From positions 1 to 64,000 of the forward strand of contig NZ_FRDF01000011.1 of NCBI RefSeq assembly GCF_900143235.1: a stretch of 64,000 bases of DNA, in the 5' to 3' direction. The notes under the pieces are model-generated. The model saw only the letters and a program-made list of their open reading frames with translations, did not search any database and was not told the origin of the DNA. Below, piece by piece: positions 1 through 10,886 of the stretch (the stretch's first letter is position 1; the number at the start of each line of letters is the position of its first letter). Made by a program: the position numbers and the translations under genes. Origin of the DNA: Erythrobacter sanguineus. GTDB taxonomy: Bacteria; Pseudomonadota; Alphaproteobacteria; Sphingomonadales; Sphingomonadaceae.

Positions 1-1382
<1,382 letters not shown>

Positions 1383-1490
1383 AACGATCTCCTTGCCTGC
1401 CCGTTACTACCAGACTTACTCTAATGATCTTTACGTGGTTGGTGAATAAAACGTTAAGCTGACTATTGATTAACTTTTGTAACCTAAGCC

Positions 1491-3167
1491 GTGGCGTCGT
1501 TGCATGGGAGCGCCCGGTTCTTGCGTTGGGTTAAGATTGCTGCATTTGGACCACTTTTGCTCGCCGGTCATGGACTGGCGGCGCAGGATGCGTTCGACCG
1601 CACCAATCCATCGCAGCAGGTCACGCGTGAGCGCCCCGTGGATACCATCGAGCAACCGATCCGGATCGAGATGCAGCCGGTGCTCCGAATCCCGGAATCG
1701 AATCGGACCGGCGCTGATCTTGCGGTTGGCGCGATTGTGATCGATGGGCTTGAAGTGCTTGAACGCGCCGATTTCGCCACCGTAATTGAACCTTTTGCCG
1801 GGCGGATGCTCGACGACCGCGAACTGCGCCGTCTCGCGGATGCCATCGCCGGCCACGCCCGCGAGCGTGGCTTTATCCTGGCGACCGCATGGATCCCCGA
1901 ACAGGCGCTGGCCGGCGGGATGCTGCGCATCCGGGTGGACGAGGGCACGATTGACGATATCCGGGTCGAAGGGTCGGATGATCCTGTCATCCGCGGCCAG
2001 TTGCAGAACCTGTTGAATGGCAGGCCCGTCACCCTCGCAGCGCTGCAACGCGAAATTCTGCTGGCCGACGATCTGCCGGGCGTCTGGATCCGCGCAACCC
2101 GGTTTGAACGCGACGGTGATAGCCGCATTCTCGTGGTCGATGCCCGACGCGAGAGCTTTGCCGGCTCGGCGCTGCTGGCGACTGACGGGACCAAACCGGT
2201 CGGCCCGATCCGGACACGGATCGATCTTGATGCCAATGGCCTGATCTCGCCGCGCGACCGGGTCGATCTCAGCTTTTCGACCACCCCGCTCGATCCGGAA
2301 GAACTGGCCTTTTTCAGCGCCCGCTACAGCGTGGTGGTCAATGATAGCGGCACCAGCGTTGGGCTGTTCGGCTCCTATTCACGCACCGAGCCGGGTGCCT
2401 ATCTCGCCAACCGCGAACTGCAGGGCGAATCGTGGCGGGGCGGCGTGAGGATGCGCCATCCGCTGATGCGCTCCGTAGAACGCAGCCTGTGGCTGGAGAC
2501 GAGCGCGGAGCTGCAGAATTTGCGTCAGGACAGTTTCGGCCTGCTTGCCCGACAAGACCGGATCGCCCTTGCGCGGGTGGGCCTTTACGGCTTCGGCCCC
2601 GTGGCCGGAGGAACATTGCAAGGCCGCGCCACCATTACGCAGGGTCTCGACATCCTTGGCGCCACGGCGCTGGGCGATCCGCTCGCCTCGCGCGGCGATG
2701 CTCCGCCCGACTTCACGACCCTTTCATGGTGGCTGAACTGGCGGCGCGGACTGGCCGCGCGGGTCAGCCTTTCACTGGCGGCGAGCGGGCAATTCTCGAC
2801 CGAACCATTGCTGATCGGAGAAAACTTCGCGCTGGGCGGCAATGCCTTCCTGCGCGGCTATGATTTTGCCCAGCGCATCGGCGATCAGGGCATCGCCGGA
2901 GTGGGTGAGCTGCGTTACGACTGGCCCGACGCGCTCGGCACGCTGAGGCGCCTGCAGCTCTATGCCTTTGCCGATGGCGGCACGGTGACAAACCTTGCAG
3001 ACGGGCGCGGCAGCGGCACGCTCGCTTCCAGCGGCGCGGGATTCCGGGCCGATGTCACCCGCAGTCTCGACTTCGATCTCGAAATCGCCGTGCCACTGAC
3101 CGAGGATCGCTACGATACCGACGACAGATCGCCGCGCATCAACCTGCGCGTGAGCCAGTCGTTCTGA
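1491..3167 (+). CDS. ShlB/FhaC/HecB-family two-partner-secretion outer membrane transporter (TpsB)
   Basis: This 558-residue protein has an N-terminal signal peptide (hydrophobic core FGPLLLAGHGLAA), a POTRA region around residues 75-150 (IVIDGLEVLERADFATVIEP, ending near RIRVDEGTIDDI), and a C-terminal beta barrel finishing in Phe (LRVSQSF). LRGY at residues 454-457 matches the conserved L6 motif of Omp85/TpsB proteins. TpsB proteins export a large beta-helical partner across the outer membrane. No classical TpsA with a haemagglutination domain is in the window; the divergent FecR-repeat protein is the nearest candidate. The start is GTG 1491; internal TTG codons just downstream are alternatives. 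The family is clear, the substrate is not. Confidence 0.88.
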   Translation: MASLHGSARFLRWVKIAAFGPLLLAGHGLAAQDAFDRTNPSQQVTRERPVDTIEQPIRIEMQPVLRIPESNRTGADLAVGAIVIDGLEVLERADFATVIEPFAGRMLDDRELRRLADAIAGHARERGFILATAWIPEQALAGGMLRIRVDEGTIDDIRVEGSDDPVIRGQLQNLLNGRPVTLAALQREILLADDLPGVWIRATRFERDGDSRILVVDARRESFAGSALLATDGTKPVGPIRTRIDLDANGLISPRDRVDLSFSTTPLDPEELAFFSARYSVVVNDSGTSVGLFGSYSRTEPGAYLANRELQGESWRGGVRMRHPLMRSVERSLWLETSAELQNLRQDSFGLLARQDRIALARVGLYGFGPVAGGTLQGRATITQGLDILGATALGDPLASRGDAPPDFTTLSWWLNWRRGLAARVSLSLAASGQFSTEPLLIGENFALGGNAFLRGYDFAQRIGDQGIAGVGELRYDWPDALGTLRRLQLYAFADGGTVTNLADGRGSGTLASSGAGFRADVTRSLDFDLEIAVPLTEDRYDTDDRSPRINLRVSQSF

Positions 3168-3200
3168 TATTGCTGCCCGCCGGACGGCAGGTAAACAGGT

Positions 3201-4010
3201 TCAGCCCTTGCCGCCCGGATCGGCAAAGTGGCTGGGAAGGTGCGCGTTGACGACACCGCCATCCACCGTCAGCGTTTCGCCCACCACATAATCGCCTGCG
3301 CGGCTGCACAGATAGATCGCGGCCGCCGCCATGTCTTCCGCCGTGCCGATACGCTTGGCCGGGATGCCCGAAGCCGATGCATCGGGCGCGTCCTTGGCGG
3401 CCTTGTTCATCTCGGACGGGAAGGCGCCCGGAGCGATCGAGGTGACGATGATATTGTCCTCGACCAGCCGCGCCGCCATGCGCCGGGTCAGCTGGATCAC
3501 CGCCGCCTTGGAGGCCTGATAAGCATAGGTCTCCCACGGATTGATCCGCTGCCCGTCGATCGAGGAAACATGGATCACCTTGGCCGGATGGCCTTGCTTG
3601 CCGCCTTCGACCAGCAAGTCGTGGAGCTTCTGGGTCAGAAAGAACGGAGTCTTGACGTTCAAGTCCATCGTCCGGTGCCATCCCGCCTCATTGAATTCGA
3701 GGTAAGGCTGGCCCCAGGCGGCACCCGCATTGTTGATCAGGATATCAAGCCGGGTCTCGCGTGATTTCAGCGCGTTGGCAAGCCCGACCATGCCATCCAT
3801 CTGGGAGAGATCGGCCGGGATGCCGATGACGCGATCGGCACCGAATTCGTCGATCGTCTCCTGCATCTGCTCGACCTTGCGGGCCGAGATGTAGACCCGC
3901 GCGCAACCGGCGGCGAGCAGGCCTTCGACGAACATCTTGCCGATGCCGCGCGAACCGCCAGTGACCAGCGCGATGCGCCCTTCGAGGCTGAAAAGTGATT
4001 GAATATCCAT
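3201..4010 (-). CDS. SDR family NAD(P)-dependent oxidoreductase
   Basis: This 269-residue classical short-chain dehydrogenase has the cofactor motif TGGSRGIG at residues 17-24, NNAG at 93-96, Ser149/150 and the catalytic YxxxK pair Tyr164/Lys168. It ends with the usual TVDGG segment. It resembles RhlG/FabG-like beta-ketoacyl or beta-hydroxyacyl reductases, but the substrate cannot be read. It sits 3 bp downstream of an acyl-CoA dehydrogenase gene on the same strand (4014-5153), so it is probably co-transcribed and serves the same lipid-catabolic route. Confidence 0.9.
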   Translation of the reverse strand: MDIQSLFSLEGRIALVTGGSRGIGKMFVEGLLAAGCARVYISARKVEQMQETIDEFGADRVIGIPADLSQMDGMVGLANALKSRETRLDILINNAGAAWGQPYLEFNEAGWHRTMDLNVKTPFFLTQKLHDLLVEGGKQGHPAKVIHVSSIDGQRINPWETYAYQASKAAVIQLTRRMAARLVEDNIIVTSIAPGAFPSEMNKAAKDAPDASASGIPAKRIGTAEDMAAAAIYLCSRAGDYVVGETLTVDGGVVNAHLPSHFADPGGKG

Positions 4011-4013
4011 GTG

Positions 4014-5153
4014 TCAGTATCCACTCAAGGTCGCCACGCGGCCCGCGTGGAAATAGGCATCGCCCAGGAATTCGGCCAAGGCGCGATCGCGCTTCATGTA
4101 AAGGCCGATGTCGTATTCGTCGGTCATGCCGATGCCGCCATGCATCTGCACGCCTTCCTGCACCGCGAGACGCGCTGTTCTGGCGACCTTGGCCTTGGCG
4201 ACGCTGGTCATCAGATCGGCCTGTTCGCTTCCGGCATCGAGCAATTGCTGTGCCTTGATGGTGACAGCACGGGCAATCTCAACTTCGGAATAGAGGTGGC
4301 TGGCGCGGTGCTGGAGCGCCTGAAATTCGCCGATCAGCTTGCCGAACTGCTTGCGCTGCTTGAGGTAATCGACGGTCATGTCCATCGCCCCGCTGGCAAC
4401 GCCCACGCCCTCTGCCGCTGCGCCGATACGGCCGGCCAGCAGCATTGCATCAAGGACATCGCGCCCGCCGTCGATCTCGCCGATCACGGCATCGCCATCG
4501 AGCTCGACACCGTCAAATCTGGTGTGGGTCGCCATGGAAGAATCGAGCAGCCGCACCGCATCATGGCTCATGCCGCTGGCATCCTTGGGCACGGCGAACA
4601 AGGTGATGCCATCCGCATCCTCGTCCGAGCCCGATGTCCGCGCGGCGACCACGATCATGTCGGAGCTGCTGCCATGGATGACGAAGCTCTTGGCGCCGGA
4701 CAGCTTGAACCCGTTGCCCGATTTTTCTGCGCGGGTGGCGATGCGGCCGGGGCGGTGCTTGGCGGTTTCGTCGATGGCGACGGCAAACACGCTATCGCCC
4801 GCGATCAGGCCCGGCAGGTAGCGGCCCTTCAAGTCATCCGAACCATGCTTGAGCGCAGTCGCAGCCATCACCGAAGATGTGAGGAACGGCGAAGGGGTAA
4901 GGTTGCGCCCGATTTCTTCGAGCACGATCCCGGCTTCGACATGGCCCATGCCCAGCCCGCCGTCGGCCTCGTCCACCAGCATCCCGGTAAAGCCCATTTC
5001 GGCCATCTGCTTCCACAAGCCGTGGCCGAAGCCGTCCTTGCAATTGCGGTCGCGCCAATGGCGCAGCTGTTTGGCGATGTTGCCTTCTTCGGCCATGAAG
5101 CTGCTGGCGGTATCGGCCAGCATGGCCTGATCGTCATTGTGATACAGGGGCAT
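4014..5153 (-). CDS. Acyl-CoA dehydrogenase, short subunit type (379 aa)
   Basis: This FAD-dependent acyl-CoA dehydrogenase family protein has the helical N-terminal domain (MLADTASSFMAEEG), a middle beta domain, and the C-terminal MHGGIGMTDEYDIGLYMKRDR segment that closes the active site. At 379 residues it is slightly short. Together with the 402-residue paralogue upstream (5305-6513) it resembles actinobacterial and proteobacterial heteromeric ACAD pairs (FadE26/27-like), in which one subunit supplies the catalytic Glu; that pairing is inference. The two genes are separated by a 150-bp palindromic repeat element. It is followed directly by the SDR gene. Confidence 0.88.
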   Translation of the reverse strand: MPLYHNDDQAMLADTASSFMAEEGNIAKQLRHWRDRNCKDGFGHGLWKQMAEMGFTGMLVDEADGGLGMGHVEAGIVLEEIGRNLTPSPFLTSSVMAATALKHGSDDLKGRYLPGLIAGDSVFAVAIDETAKHRPGRIATRAEKSGNGFKLSGAKSFVIHGSSSDMIVVAARTSGSDEDADGITLFAVPKDASGMSHDAVRLLDSSMATHTRFDGVELDGDAVIGEIDGGRDVLDAMLLAGRIGAAAEGVGVASGAMDMTVDYLKQRKQFGKLIGEFQALQHRASHLYSEVEIARAVTIKAQQLLDAGSEQADLMTSVAKAKVARTARLAVQEGVQMHGGIGMTDEYDIGLYMKRDRALAEFLGDAYFHAGRVATLSGY

Positions 5154-5170
5154 TTACGTTCTTCTCCCAA

Positions 5171-5297
5171 TTCTCCCCTCCCGCCTGCGGGAGGGGCAGC
5201 GAGACTTGCCAGCTTGCTGGCTAGTCGCAGCGGGGTGGGCTTTCGAGCGGTTGCGCCTGCCCACCCCAGACCCCTCCCGCAAGCGGGAGGGGAGAAT
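5171..5297. repeat. GC-rich REP-like palindromic element (double hairpin)
   Basis: Two copies of a CCCCTCCCGC/GCGGGAGGGG hairpin (5175-5196 and 5271-5292) flank AGCGAGACTTGCCAGC-like and GTCGCAGCGGGGTGGGC segments. The same hairpin with the same side sequence recurs at 40335-40404, and the hairpin alone at 24801-24822. It lies between two same-strand acyl-CoA dehydrogenase genes and may act as an mRNA processing or attenuation hairpin. Confidence 0.85.
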
Positions 5298-5304
5298 GAC
5301 GTGC

Positions 5305-6513
5305 TCAGGCTCCCGGCAGATCGAGAATGCGCTTGGAAATCACGTTGAGCATGACTTCCGAAGTGCCGCCCTCGATCGAGTTCGCCTTGGTGCGCAGCCA
5401 GCCGCGGGCAGGCTTGCCGCCGCCGGTATCCTCGCTCTCCCATTCAAGGCTGCGCGAACCGCCGACCGCCATCATCAATTCGTGGCGGCGCTTGTTCAAT
5501 TCGGTGCCGACATATTTCATCATGTTGGGCTGCGCGGGATGCGCCTTGCCGACCTTGATTTCGTCCAGGAACTTCTCGCCCATCGCGGTGTAGGCCAGCG
5601 CATCGACATCGAACAACGCCAGTTCGGCGCGCAGCACCGGGTCGATCTCGTCACCGAGTTTCGCCGCGTGGCGCTTCATCATCGCGCCGATTGCCGCGGT
5701 GCGATCCCCGCCGCCCGCGCCCGAAATCATCTCGCGTTCGTGGCCGAGCAGATACTTGGCCACATCCCAACCGCGATTGACCTCGCCGACATAGGCCGGG
5801 CAATCCTCACCATAGGATTTGGGCACCGCGACATTGTCGAAGAAGGTTTCGCAGAAGGGCGAATTGCCGCTGATCAGCAGAATCGGCTTGGTCGTCACCC
5901 CTTCGCTTGCCATGTCGAACAGCATGAAGGTGATGCCCTTGTACTTGTCTTCCTTGTTGGTGCGGACAAGGCAGAAAATCCAGTCGGCCTGATCGGCATA
6001 GGACGTCCAGATCTTCTGGCCGTTCACGACCCAGTGATCGCCCCCCGCCGGATCAACAACTTCTTCGCCAAAGGTCTGCAAGGAAACCAGATCGCTGCCT
6101 GAACCGGGTTCCGAATAGCCCTGGCACCAGCGGATTTCGCCGCGGGCGATTTCATTCAGGAAACGCTGCTTCTGCCCTTCGGTGCCGAAATGCAGGAGCG
6201 CGGGGCCAAGCATCCAGATGCCGAAGCTGCTGAGCGGCGGGCGCGCATTGATGCGGCTCATTTCCTCGCGCAGCACCTTGGCTTCGGCAGCCGAAAGGCC
6301 AGCGCCGCCATAGGCCTTGGGCCAGGCGGGCACGGTGTAGCCCTTGGCCAGACAGGCGTCGAACCACGCCTTTTGCGCAACATTCTTGAAGGTCGCGCGG
6401 CGGCCGCCCCAATAGACGTCGTCCTCGTCGCGCACCGGCTCGCGCATTTCGGCCGGGCAGTTGGCTTCCAGCCACGCGCGCGTTTCGCTGCGGAATGTTT
6501 CCAGATCGGACAT
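5305..6513 (-). CDS. Acyl-CoA dehydrogenase, long subunit type (402 aa)
   Basis: This acyl-CoA dehydrogenase has the FAD-binding middle region GYSEPGSGSDLVSLQT around residues 125-145 and WVNGQKIWTS-like motif (VVNGQKIWTSYADQADW). Its C-terminal EGGTSEVMLNVISKRILDLPG contains the usual catalytic-Glu neighbourhood. It oxidises acyl-CoA to enoyl-CoA and passes electrons to ETF. It is the first gene of a minus-strand group with a second ACAD and an SDR, consistent with beta-oxidation of a specialised acid. Length is normal. Start ATG 6513 is preceded on the minus strand by GAGAGGAG at suitable spacing. Confidence 0.9.
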   Translation of the reverse strand: MSDLETFRSETRAWLEANCPAEMREPVRDEDDVYWGGRRATFKNVAQKAWFDACLAKGYTVPAWPKAYGGAGLSAAEAKVLREEMSRINARPPLSSFGIWMLGPALLHFGTEGQKQRFLNEIARGEIRWCQGYSEPGSGSDLVSLQTFGEEVVDPAGGDHWVVNGQKIWTSYADQADWIFCLVRTNKEDKYKGITFMLFDMASEGVTTKPILLISGNSPFCETFFDNVAVPKSYGEDCPAYVGEVNRGWDVAKYLLGHEREMISGAGGGDRTAAIGAMMKRHAAKLGDEIDPVLRAELALFDVDALAYTAMGEKFLDEIKVGKAHPAQPNMMKYVGTELNKRRHELMMAVGGSRSLEWESEDTGGGKPARGWLRTKANSIEGGTSEVMLNVISKRILDLPGA

Positions 6514-6727
6514 TGCGCCGATTCTCCTCTCGATTGGCTCCCACTTGACGCTTACGTTATCGGCATTTGGATGGCCGCTGCAAGCGATCTTCGTCGGCGC
6601 GGCGATGCCGTAACGTCAGCAGTGATGCGATTGACGAGCCGCGCAATCAGTCTAGGTTCGAAACCGAAAACGGGAGAGAGACATTGCCGGGAATCACCGG
6701 GCTTGCTGCTGCAAGAGACCGCTGCGC

Positions 6728-8224
6728 GTGAGCAGTGGCGCAGGCATCATAGCGGGCAAGCTGCCGATGCGGCTGAAGCTGATTCAGGGCTTTGGCGCGG
6801 TGGCGTTCGGCGTCAAGGACAACGGCTTTTCGTTCTTCCTGCTGATCTTCTACAATCAAGTGCTGGGCATGGATGCCAGCCTTGTCAGTCTGGCGCTGCT
6901 GATCGCGCTGCTGGTGGATGCGGTGGTCGATCCGATCCTCGGCAACCTGTCCGATCGCACTTACACCCGCTGGGGCCGCCGCCTACCGTGGCTTTATGCC
7001 GCCCCCATCCCGCTCGCCTTTGCGTGGGTCATGATGTGGAGCCCACCCACAGGCGAAGCACCGAGTTTCGGCGGACTGGTGATGATTGCCATTGCGGTGC
7101 GCGTGCTGCTGTCGGCGTGCGAAGTGCCTTCGGTCAGCCTCGTGCCGGAAATCACCGCCGATTACGATGAACGCACGACACTCTTCCGCTATCGGGCTAT
7201 GGGCGGGTGGATTGGCGGACTTGGCATGATGGTGCTGGCCTACACTGTGTTCATGCCGGGGCCGGAAGGCCTGCTGCAGCGCGAGGGCTATTATGCCTTT
7301 GGCATCTTCGGCGCGATATTGATGGCGGTTTCGGTGATCGGCTCGGCAATCGGTCAGCACAGTCTGGTGGCCCGCCTGCCGGACGCCAAGCCTGCTCCCT
7401 TCACCATCAAGGGCGCCTTCGCCGAAATCCGCGAGGCATTTTCCGAACGCGCCTTCCTGATCTTTGCTGCAGGGGGCCTGGCGGCCTATATCCATCAAGG
7501 TCTCAATTTCTCGATCACCAATTATATCAATCTGTTCGTCCTACAGCTGACCCGCGGTCAGCTGATGTTCTTCCCGCTGGTGCTGTTTGGCGCAGTGGTG
7601 CTGATGTTCGTGACCATCGGGCCGCTGCACCGGCGCTTCGGCAAGGCAAAGGCCGCCGGGCTCGGCATGATTACCGGCACAGTGCTGGGGATTATGCCTT
7701 ACACGCTGCTGCTGCTGGGGTTCTGGCCCCTGCCCGGCACCACGGCTTCGGCAGCCGCGTTTTTCGCGTTTGCGATGATGGCAACGGGTCTCGGCATCAT
7801 TTCGCTGGTGTCGGCCACATCGATGATCGCCGAGATTGTCGAATCCTTCGAGGAACGCACCGGCAGGCGCGCGGAAGGATCGTTCTATTCGGGTAACTGG
7901 CTGGTGCAGAAATGCGCGACCGGAGCGGGGATTTTCCTTTCCGGGCAGATCATCGCATTTTCGCAGCTTGCCACCGATGCCGTTCCCGGCACCGTGCCGC
8001 AAAATGTGCTCACCAGTCTGATCCTGTCCTATGGCAGCGCCATGCTGGTGCTGGCGGTGATTTCTGCATGGTGGTTGGCGCGCTTTCCGATCACCCGTGA
8101 GGAGCACGAGGAGCGGGTCAACCGGCTGGCGGAACGCAGGGCGCGGGACAATCGCGATGCCGTAACGACAACCACCGATGGGCTATTTCTGGCCGCGGAC
8201 GGAGTGCCCGCGCCCCATAAATGA
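6728..8224 (+). CDS. GPH-type MFS transporter
   Basis: This protein of about 498 residues has 12 hydrophobic segments and the glycoside-pentoside-hexuronide signature: [18 protein letters not shown] after TM2 and a DYDERT motif near residue 145. It closely parallels the transporter at 61563-63026 (shared N-terminal [27 protein letters not shown] stretch). GPH family members are cation symporters for sugars, but sphingomonad paralogues commonly sit beside acyl-CoA catabolic genes, so the substrate may be an organic acid. The start GTG 6728 is weakly supported; ATG 6764 is an alternative. It leads the plus-strand catabolic cluster. Confidence 0.87.
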   Translation: MSSGAGIIAGKLPMRLKLIQGFGAVAFGVKDNGFSFFLLIFYNQVLGMDASLVSLALLIALLVDAVVDPILGNLSDRTYTRWGRRLPWLYAAPIPLAFAWVMMWSPPTGEAPSFGGLVMIAIAVRVLLSACEVPSVSLVPEITADYDERTTLFRYRAMGGWIGGLGMMVLAYTVFMPGPEGLLQREGYYAFGIFGAILMAVSVIGSAIGQHSLVARLPDAKPAPFTIKGAFAEIREAFSERAFLIFAAGGLAAYIHQGLNFSITNYINLFVLQLTRGQLMFFPLVLFGAVVLMFVTIGPLHRRFGKAKAAGLGMITGTVLGIMPYTLLLLGFWPLPGTTASAAAFFAFAMMATGLGIISLVSATSMIAEIVESFEERTGRRAEGSFYSGNWLVQKCATGAGIFLSGQIIAFSQLATDAVPGTVPQNVLTSLILSYGSAMLVLAVISAWWLARFPITREEHEERVNRLAERRARDNRDAVTTTTDGLFLAADGVPAPHK

Positions 8225-8315
8225 GAGCTTGGCGCGGCCTCCACGCTCTGCCACGGTCACCCGCAGATTCGCCAGACATTTGGTTGCATTTAAGGACGAG
8301 AGAGGAACTACTCCC

Positions 8316-9650
8316 ATGGATTTCGAACCCACCGAACGGCAGGTTTACTGGCGCGACCGCGTGCGCGATTTCATCGCAGCCCATGTGCGCCCCAACATGG
8401 CAGTCTATGACCAGCAGGACCACGAGGGCGACCGCTGGAAGGTGCTTCCCATCGTCGAAGAAACCAAGGCCAAGGCCAAGGAAGCCGGCATCTGGAACCT
8501 GTTCATGCCGCCGCGCAACGACAGCCATCACCATGTCGATGATACCTTCGAATTCGAAGGGCCGGGCCTCACCAACCTCGAATATGCGCTCTGCGCCGAG
8601 GAAATGGGCCGCATCGGCTGGGCGAGCGAGGTGTTCAACTGCTCCGCGCCCGACACCGGCAACATGGAAGTGTTCCACCGCTACGGCACCCGCGAACATA
8701 AGGAAGCCTGGCTGCGCCCGTTGATGAACGGCGAAATCCGTTCCGCCTTCCTGATGACCGAGCCGTTTACCGCATCGTCAGATGCCACGAACATCGAGAC
8801 CCGGATCGAGCGTGACGGCGACGAATACGTCATTAACGGCCGCAAGTGGTGGTCTTCAGGCCTCGGCGATCCGCGTTGCAAGATCGCAATCGTGATGGGC
8901 AAGACCAATCCCGATGCGCAGCGTCACGCGCAGCAATCGCAGATCCTGATGCCGATCGACAGCCCCGGAGTGAACATCCTGCGCCACCTGCCGGTGTTCG
9001 GTTATGACGATGCCCCGCATGGCCATATGGAAGTCGAGATGGTGAACGTCCGCGTCCCCGCCTCGAACATCCTGCTGGGCGAGGGCCGCGGGTTCGAGAT
9101 CGCACAAGGGCGCCTCGGGCCGGGCCGCATCCACCACTGCATGCGCACGATCGGCGCAGCGGAAGAAGCGCTGGAAAAGATGTGCCGCCGCCTGCAGGAA
9201 CGTGAAGCCTTCGGCAAGCCGGTGTACAAGCATTCGGTCTGGGAAGAACGCGTCGCACGCGCCCGCATCGATATCGACATGACCCGTCTGCTCTGCCTCA
9301 AGGCCGCTGACATGATGGACAAGGTCGGCAACAAGGCGGCCAAGCAGGAAATCGCGATGATCAAGGTGCAGGCCCCGAACATGGCGCTGCGGATCATCGA
9401 CGATGCGATCCAGGCCCATGGCGGCGGCGGCGTGTCGGAAGATTACGGTCTTGCCCGGAGCTACGCCAACCAGCGCACCCTGAGGCTGGCCGACGGCCCG
9501 GACGAAGTCCATGCGCGTTCGATTGCACATATCGAATTCGCCAAGCACGCTCCCCGTCCCGGCCCCACCGCCAATGCCTTGCGCGGCGATCATGGCCGGG
9601 CCGCTGAGCCGCAGAGCTTCAGCTCTGGTGACATGGGCGTGGCGCGGTAG
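8316..9650 (+). CDS. Acyl-CoA dehydrogenase, ACAD10/11-like
   Basis: The frame is open from 8178, but ATG 8316 ([19 protein letters not shown]) is preferred because GAGAGGAAC precedes it and the upstream residues are not conserved-looking; this gives 444 residues. The FAD region [16 protein letters not shown], the WWSSGLGD substrate loop and the C-terminal [37 protein letters not shown] stretch match the ACAD domain of ACAD10/11 and LvaC. In those systems the dehydrogenase works with an APH-like kinase; such a kinase is encoded at 10887-11957 in the same direction. The role on 4-hydroxyacyl-CoA is inference. Confidence 0.87.
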   Translation: MDFEPTERQVYWRDRVRDFIAAHVRPNMAVYDQQDHEGDRWKVLPIVEETKAKAKEAGIWNLFMPPRNDSHHHVDDTFEFEGPGLTNLEYALCAEEMGRIGWASEVFNCSAPDTGNMEVFHRYGTREHKEAWLRPLMNGEIRSAFLMTEPFTASSDATNIETRIERDGDEYVINGRKWWSSGLGDPRCKIAIVMGKTNPDAQRHAQQSQILMPIDSPGVNILRHLPVFGYDDAPHGHMEVEMVNVRVPASNILLGEGRGFEIAQGRLGPGRIHHCMRTIGAAEEALEKMCRRLQEREAFGKPVYKHSVWEERVARARIDIDMTRLLCLKAADMMDKVGNKAAKQEIAMIKVQAPNMALRIIDDAIQAHGGGGVSEDYGLARSYANQRTLRLADGPDEVHARSIAHIEFAKHAPRPGPTANALRGDHGRAAEPQSFSSGDMGVAR

Positions 9651-9667
9651 ACGCACCACCTCCAACA

Positions 9668-9709
9668 CCGTTCGTGTCGAGCGCAGTCGAGACGCCTTGG
9701 CACGAACGG
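9668..9709. repeat. Intergenic inverted repeat, CCGTTCGTG/CACGAACGG family
   Basis: CCGTTCGTG (9668-9676) and CACGAACGG (9701-9709) are perfect inverted arms around GTCGAGCGCAGTCGAGAC. A related element lies at 36639-36703. This is a dispersed intergenic repeat type between an acyl-CoA dehydrogenase gene and the alcohol dehydrogenase gene. Confidence 0.8.
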
Positions 9710-9782
9710 TTCTCGAACGCCCTGGCCTAACCGCCCGCCTGATCGGCGGGCGGGGGCTCGAACCGAATGGAGATTTGGATTA

Positions 9783-10871
9783 ATGGCAAAAGCCGCGATC
9801 CTTGAACGCCCTGGCGAAAGCCTGACCATCGCCGAGGTCACCTATGCCGAACCCGGCCCGCATGAAGTGCTGATCGACACAAAGGCCTGCGGCCTTTGCC
9901 ATTCGGACCTGCATTTCATTGACGGGCATTATCCCCACGCCCTGCCCTGCATTCCGGGGCACGAGGCGGCAGGTGTGGTGCGTGCGGTGGGCAGCGAGGT
10001 GCGCACGGTCAAGCCTGGGGACCACGTCGTCAGTTGCCTTTCCGCGTTCTGCGGGCATTGCGAATTCTGCGTCACCGGCCGCATGGCATTGTGCCTTGGC
10101 GGCGACACCCGCCGGGCCAAGGGTGATGCTCCGCGCATCGCCTTCGCCGATGGCACGCCGGTGGCCCAGATGCTCAACCTTTCGGCCCTGTCGGAACAGA
10201 TGCTGATCCATGAACACGCCTGCGTCGCGATTGACAAGGACATGCCGTTCGATCGCGCGGCGGTGCTCGGCTGCGCGGTCACCACGGGGGCAGGCACGAT
10301 CTTCAACGCCTGCAACGTCACGCCCGGCGAAACCGTGCTGGTGGTCGGCTGCGGCGGGGTGGGCCTTGCCGCGATCAACGCAGCGAAAATCGCAGGTGCG
10401 GGCAAGATCATCGCCGCCGATCCGCTCCCCGAAAAGCGCGCGCTCGCAGAAGTTCTGGGCGCGACGCACACGGTGGATGCGCTCGATCCCGACGCTGCGA
10501 AGCAGATCATCGCAATCTCCAATGGCGGGGTTGACTGGGGGATCGAGGCGGTCGGCCGGCAGGCCTCGGCTGATCTCGCGGTGGCAGCGCTCCGCCGGGG
10601 CGGTACAGCGGTCATCCTCGGCATGATGCCGCTTGATTGCAAGGTCGGTCTGTCGGCGTTCGATCTGCTCGGCGGCAAGAAGCTGATGGGGGCGTTGATG
10701 GGGATGAATCACTTCCCGGTCGATTTGCCGCGCCTTGTTGATTTCTACCTGCGCGGGCTGCTTGATCTCGACACGATCATCGCAGAGCGCATCCCGCTCG
10801 ATCAGGTCAATGAAGGCTTCAACACGATGCGCGCCGGCCATTCGGCCCGCAGCATCGTGGTGTTCGACTGA
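9783..10871 (+). CDS. Zinc-dependent alcohol dehydrogenase (class III-like MDR)
   Basis: This 362-residue medium-chain dehydrogenase/reductase has catalytic-zinc ligands Cys36 (ACGLCHSDLH) and His60-Glu61 (PGHEAAG), structural-zinc cysteines 90, 93, 96 and 104, and the Rossmann motif GCGGVG. It oxidises an alcohol or reduces the aldehyde/ketone with NAD(P). It lies between the ACAD10/11-like dehydrogenase and the APH-like kinase. Sequence type is close to NDMA-dependent or class III ADHs. The role in the cluster could be oxidation of a hydroxyacyl intermediate or of an alcohol substrate; this cannot be resolved. Confidence 0.9.
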   Translation: MAKAAILERPGESLTIAEVTYAEPGPHEVLIDTKACGLCHSDLHFIDGHYPHALPCIPGHEAAGVVRAVGSEVRTVKPGDHVVSCLSAFCGHCEFCVTGRMALCLGGDTRRAKGDAPRIAFADGTPVAQMLNLSALSEQMLIHEHACVAIDKDMPFDRAAVLGCAVTTGAGTIFNACNVTPGETVLVVGCGGVGLAAINAAKIAGAGKIIAADPLPEKRALAEVLGATHTVDALDPDAAKQIIAISNGGVDWGIEAVGRQASADLAVAALRRGGTAVILGMMPLDCKVGLSAFDLLGGKKLMGALMGMNHFPVDLPRLVDFYLRGLLDLDTIIAERIPLDQVNEGFNTMRAGHSARSIVVFD

Positions 10872-10886
10872 TGGGTATCGATTTCG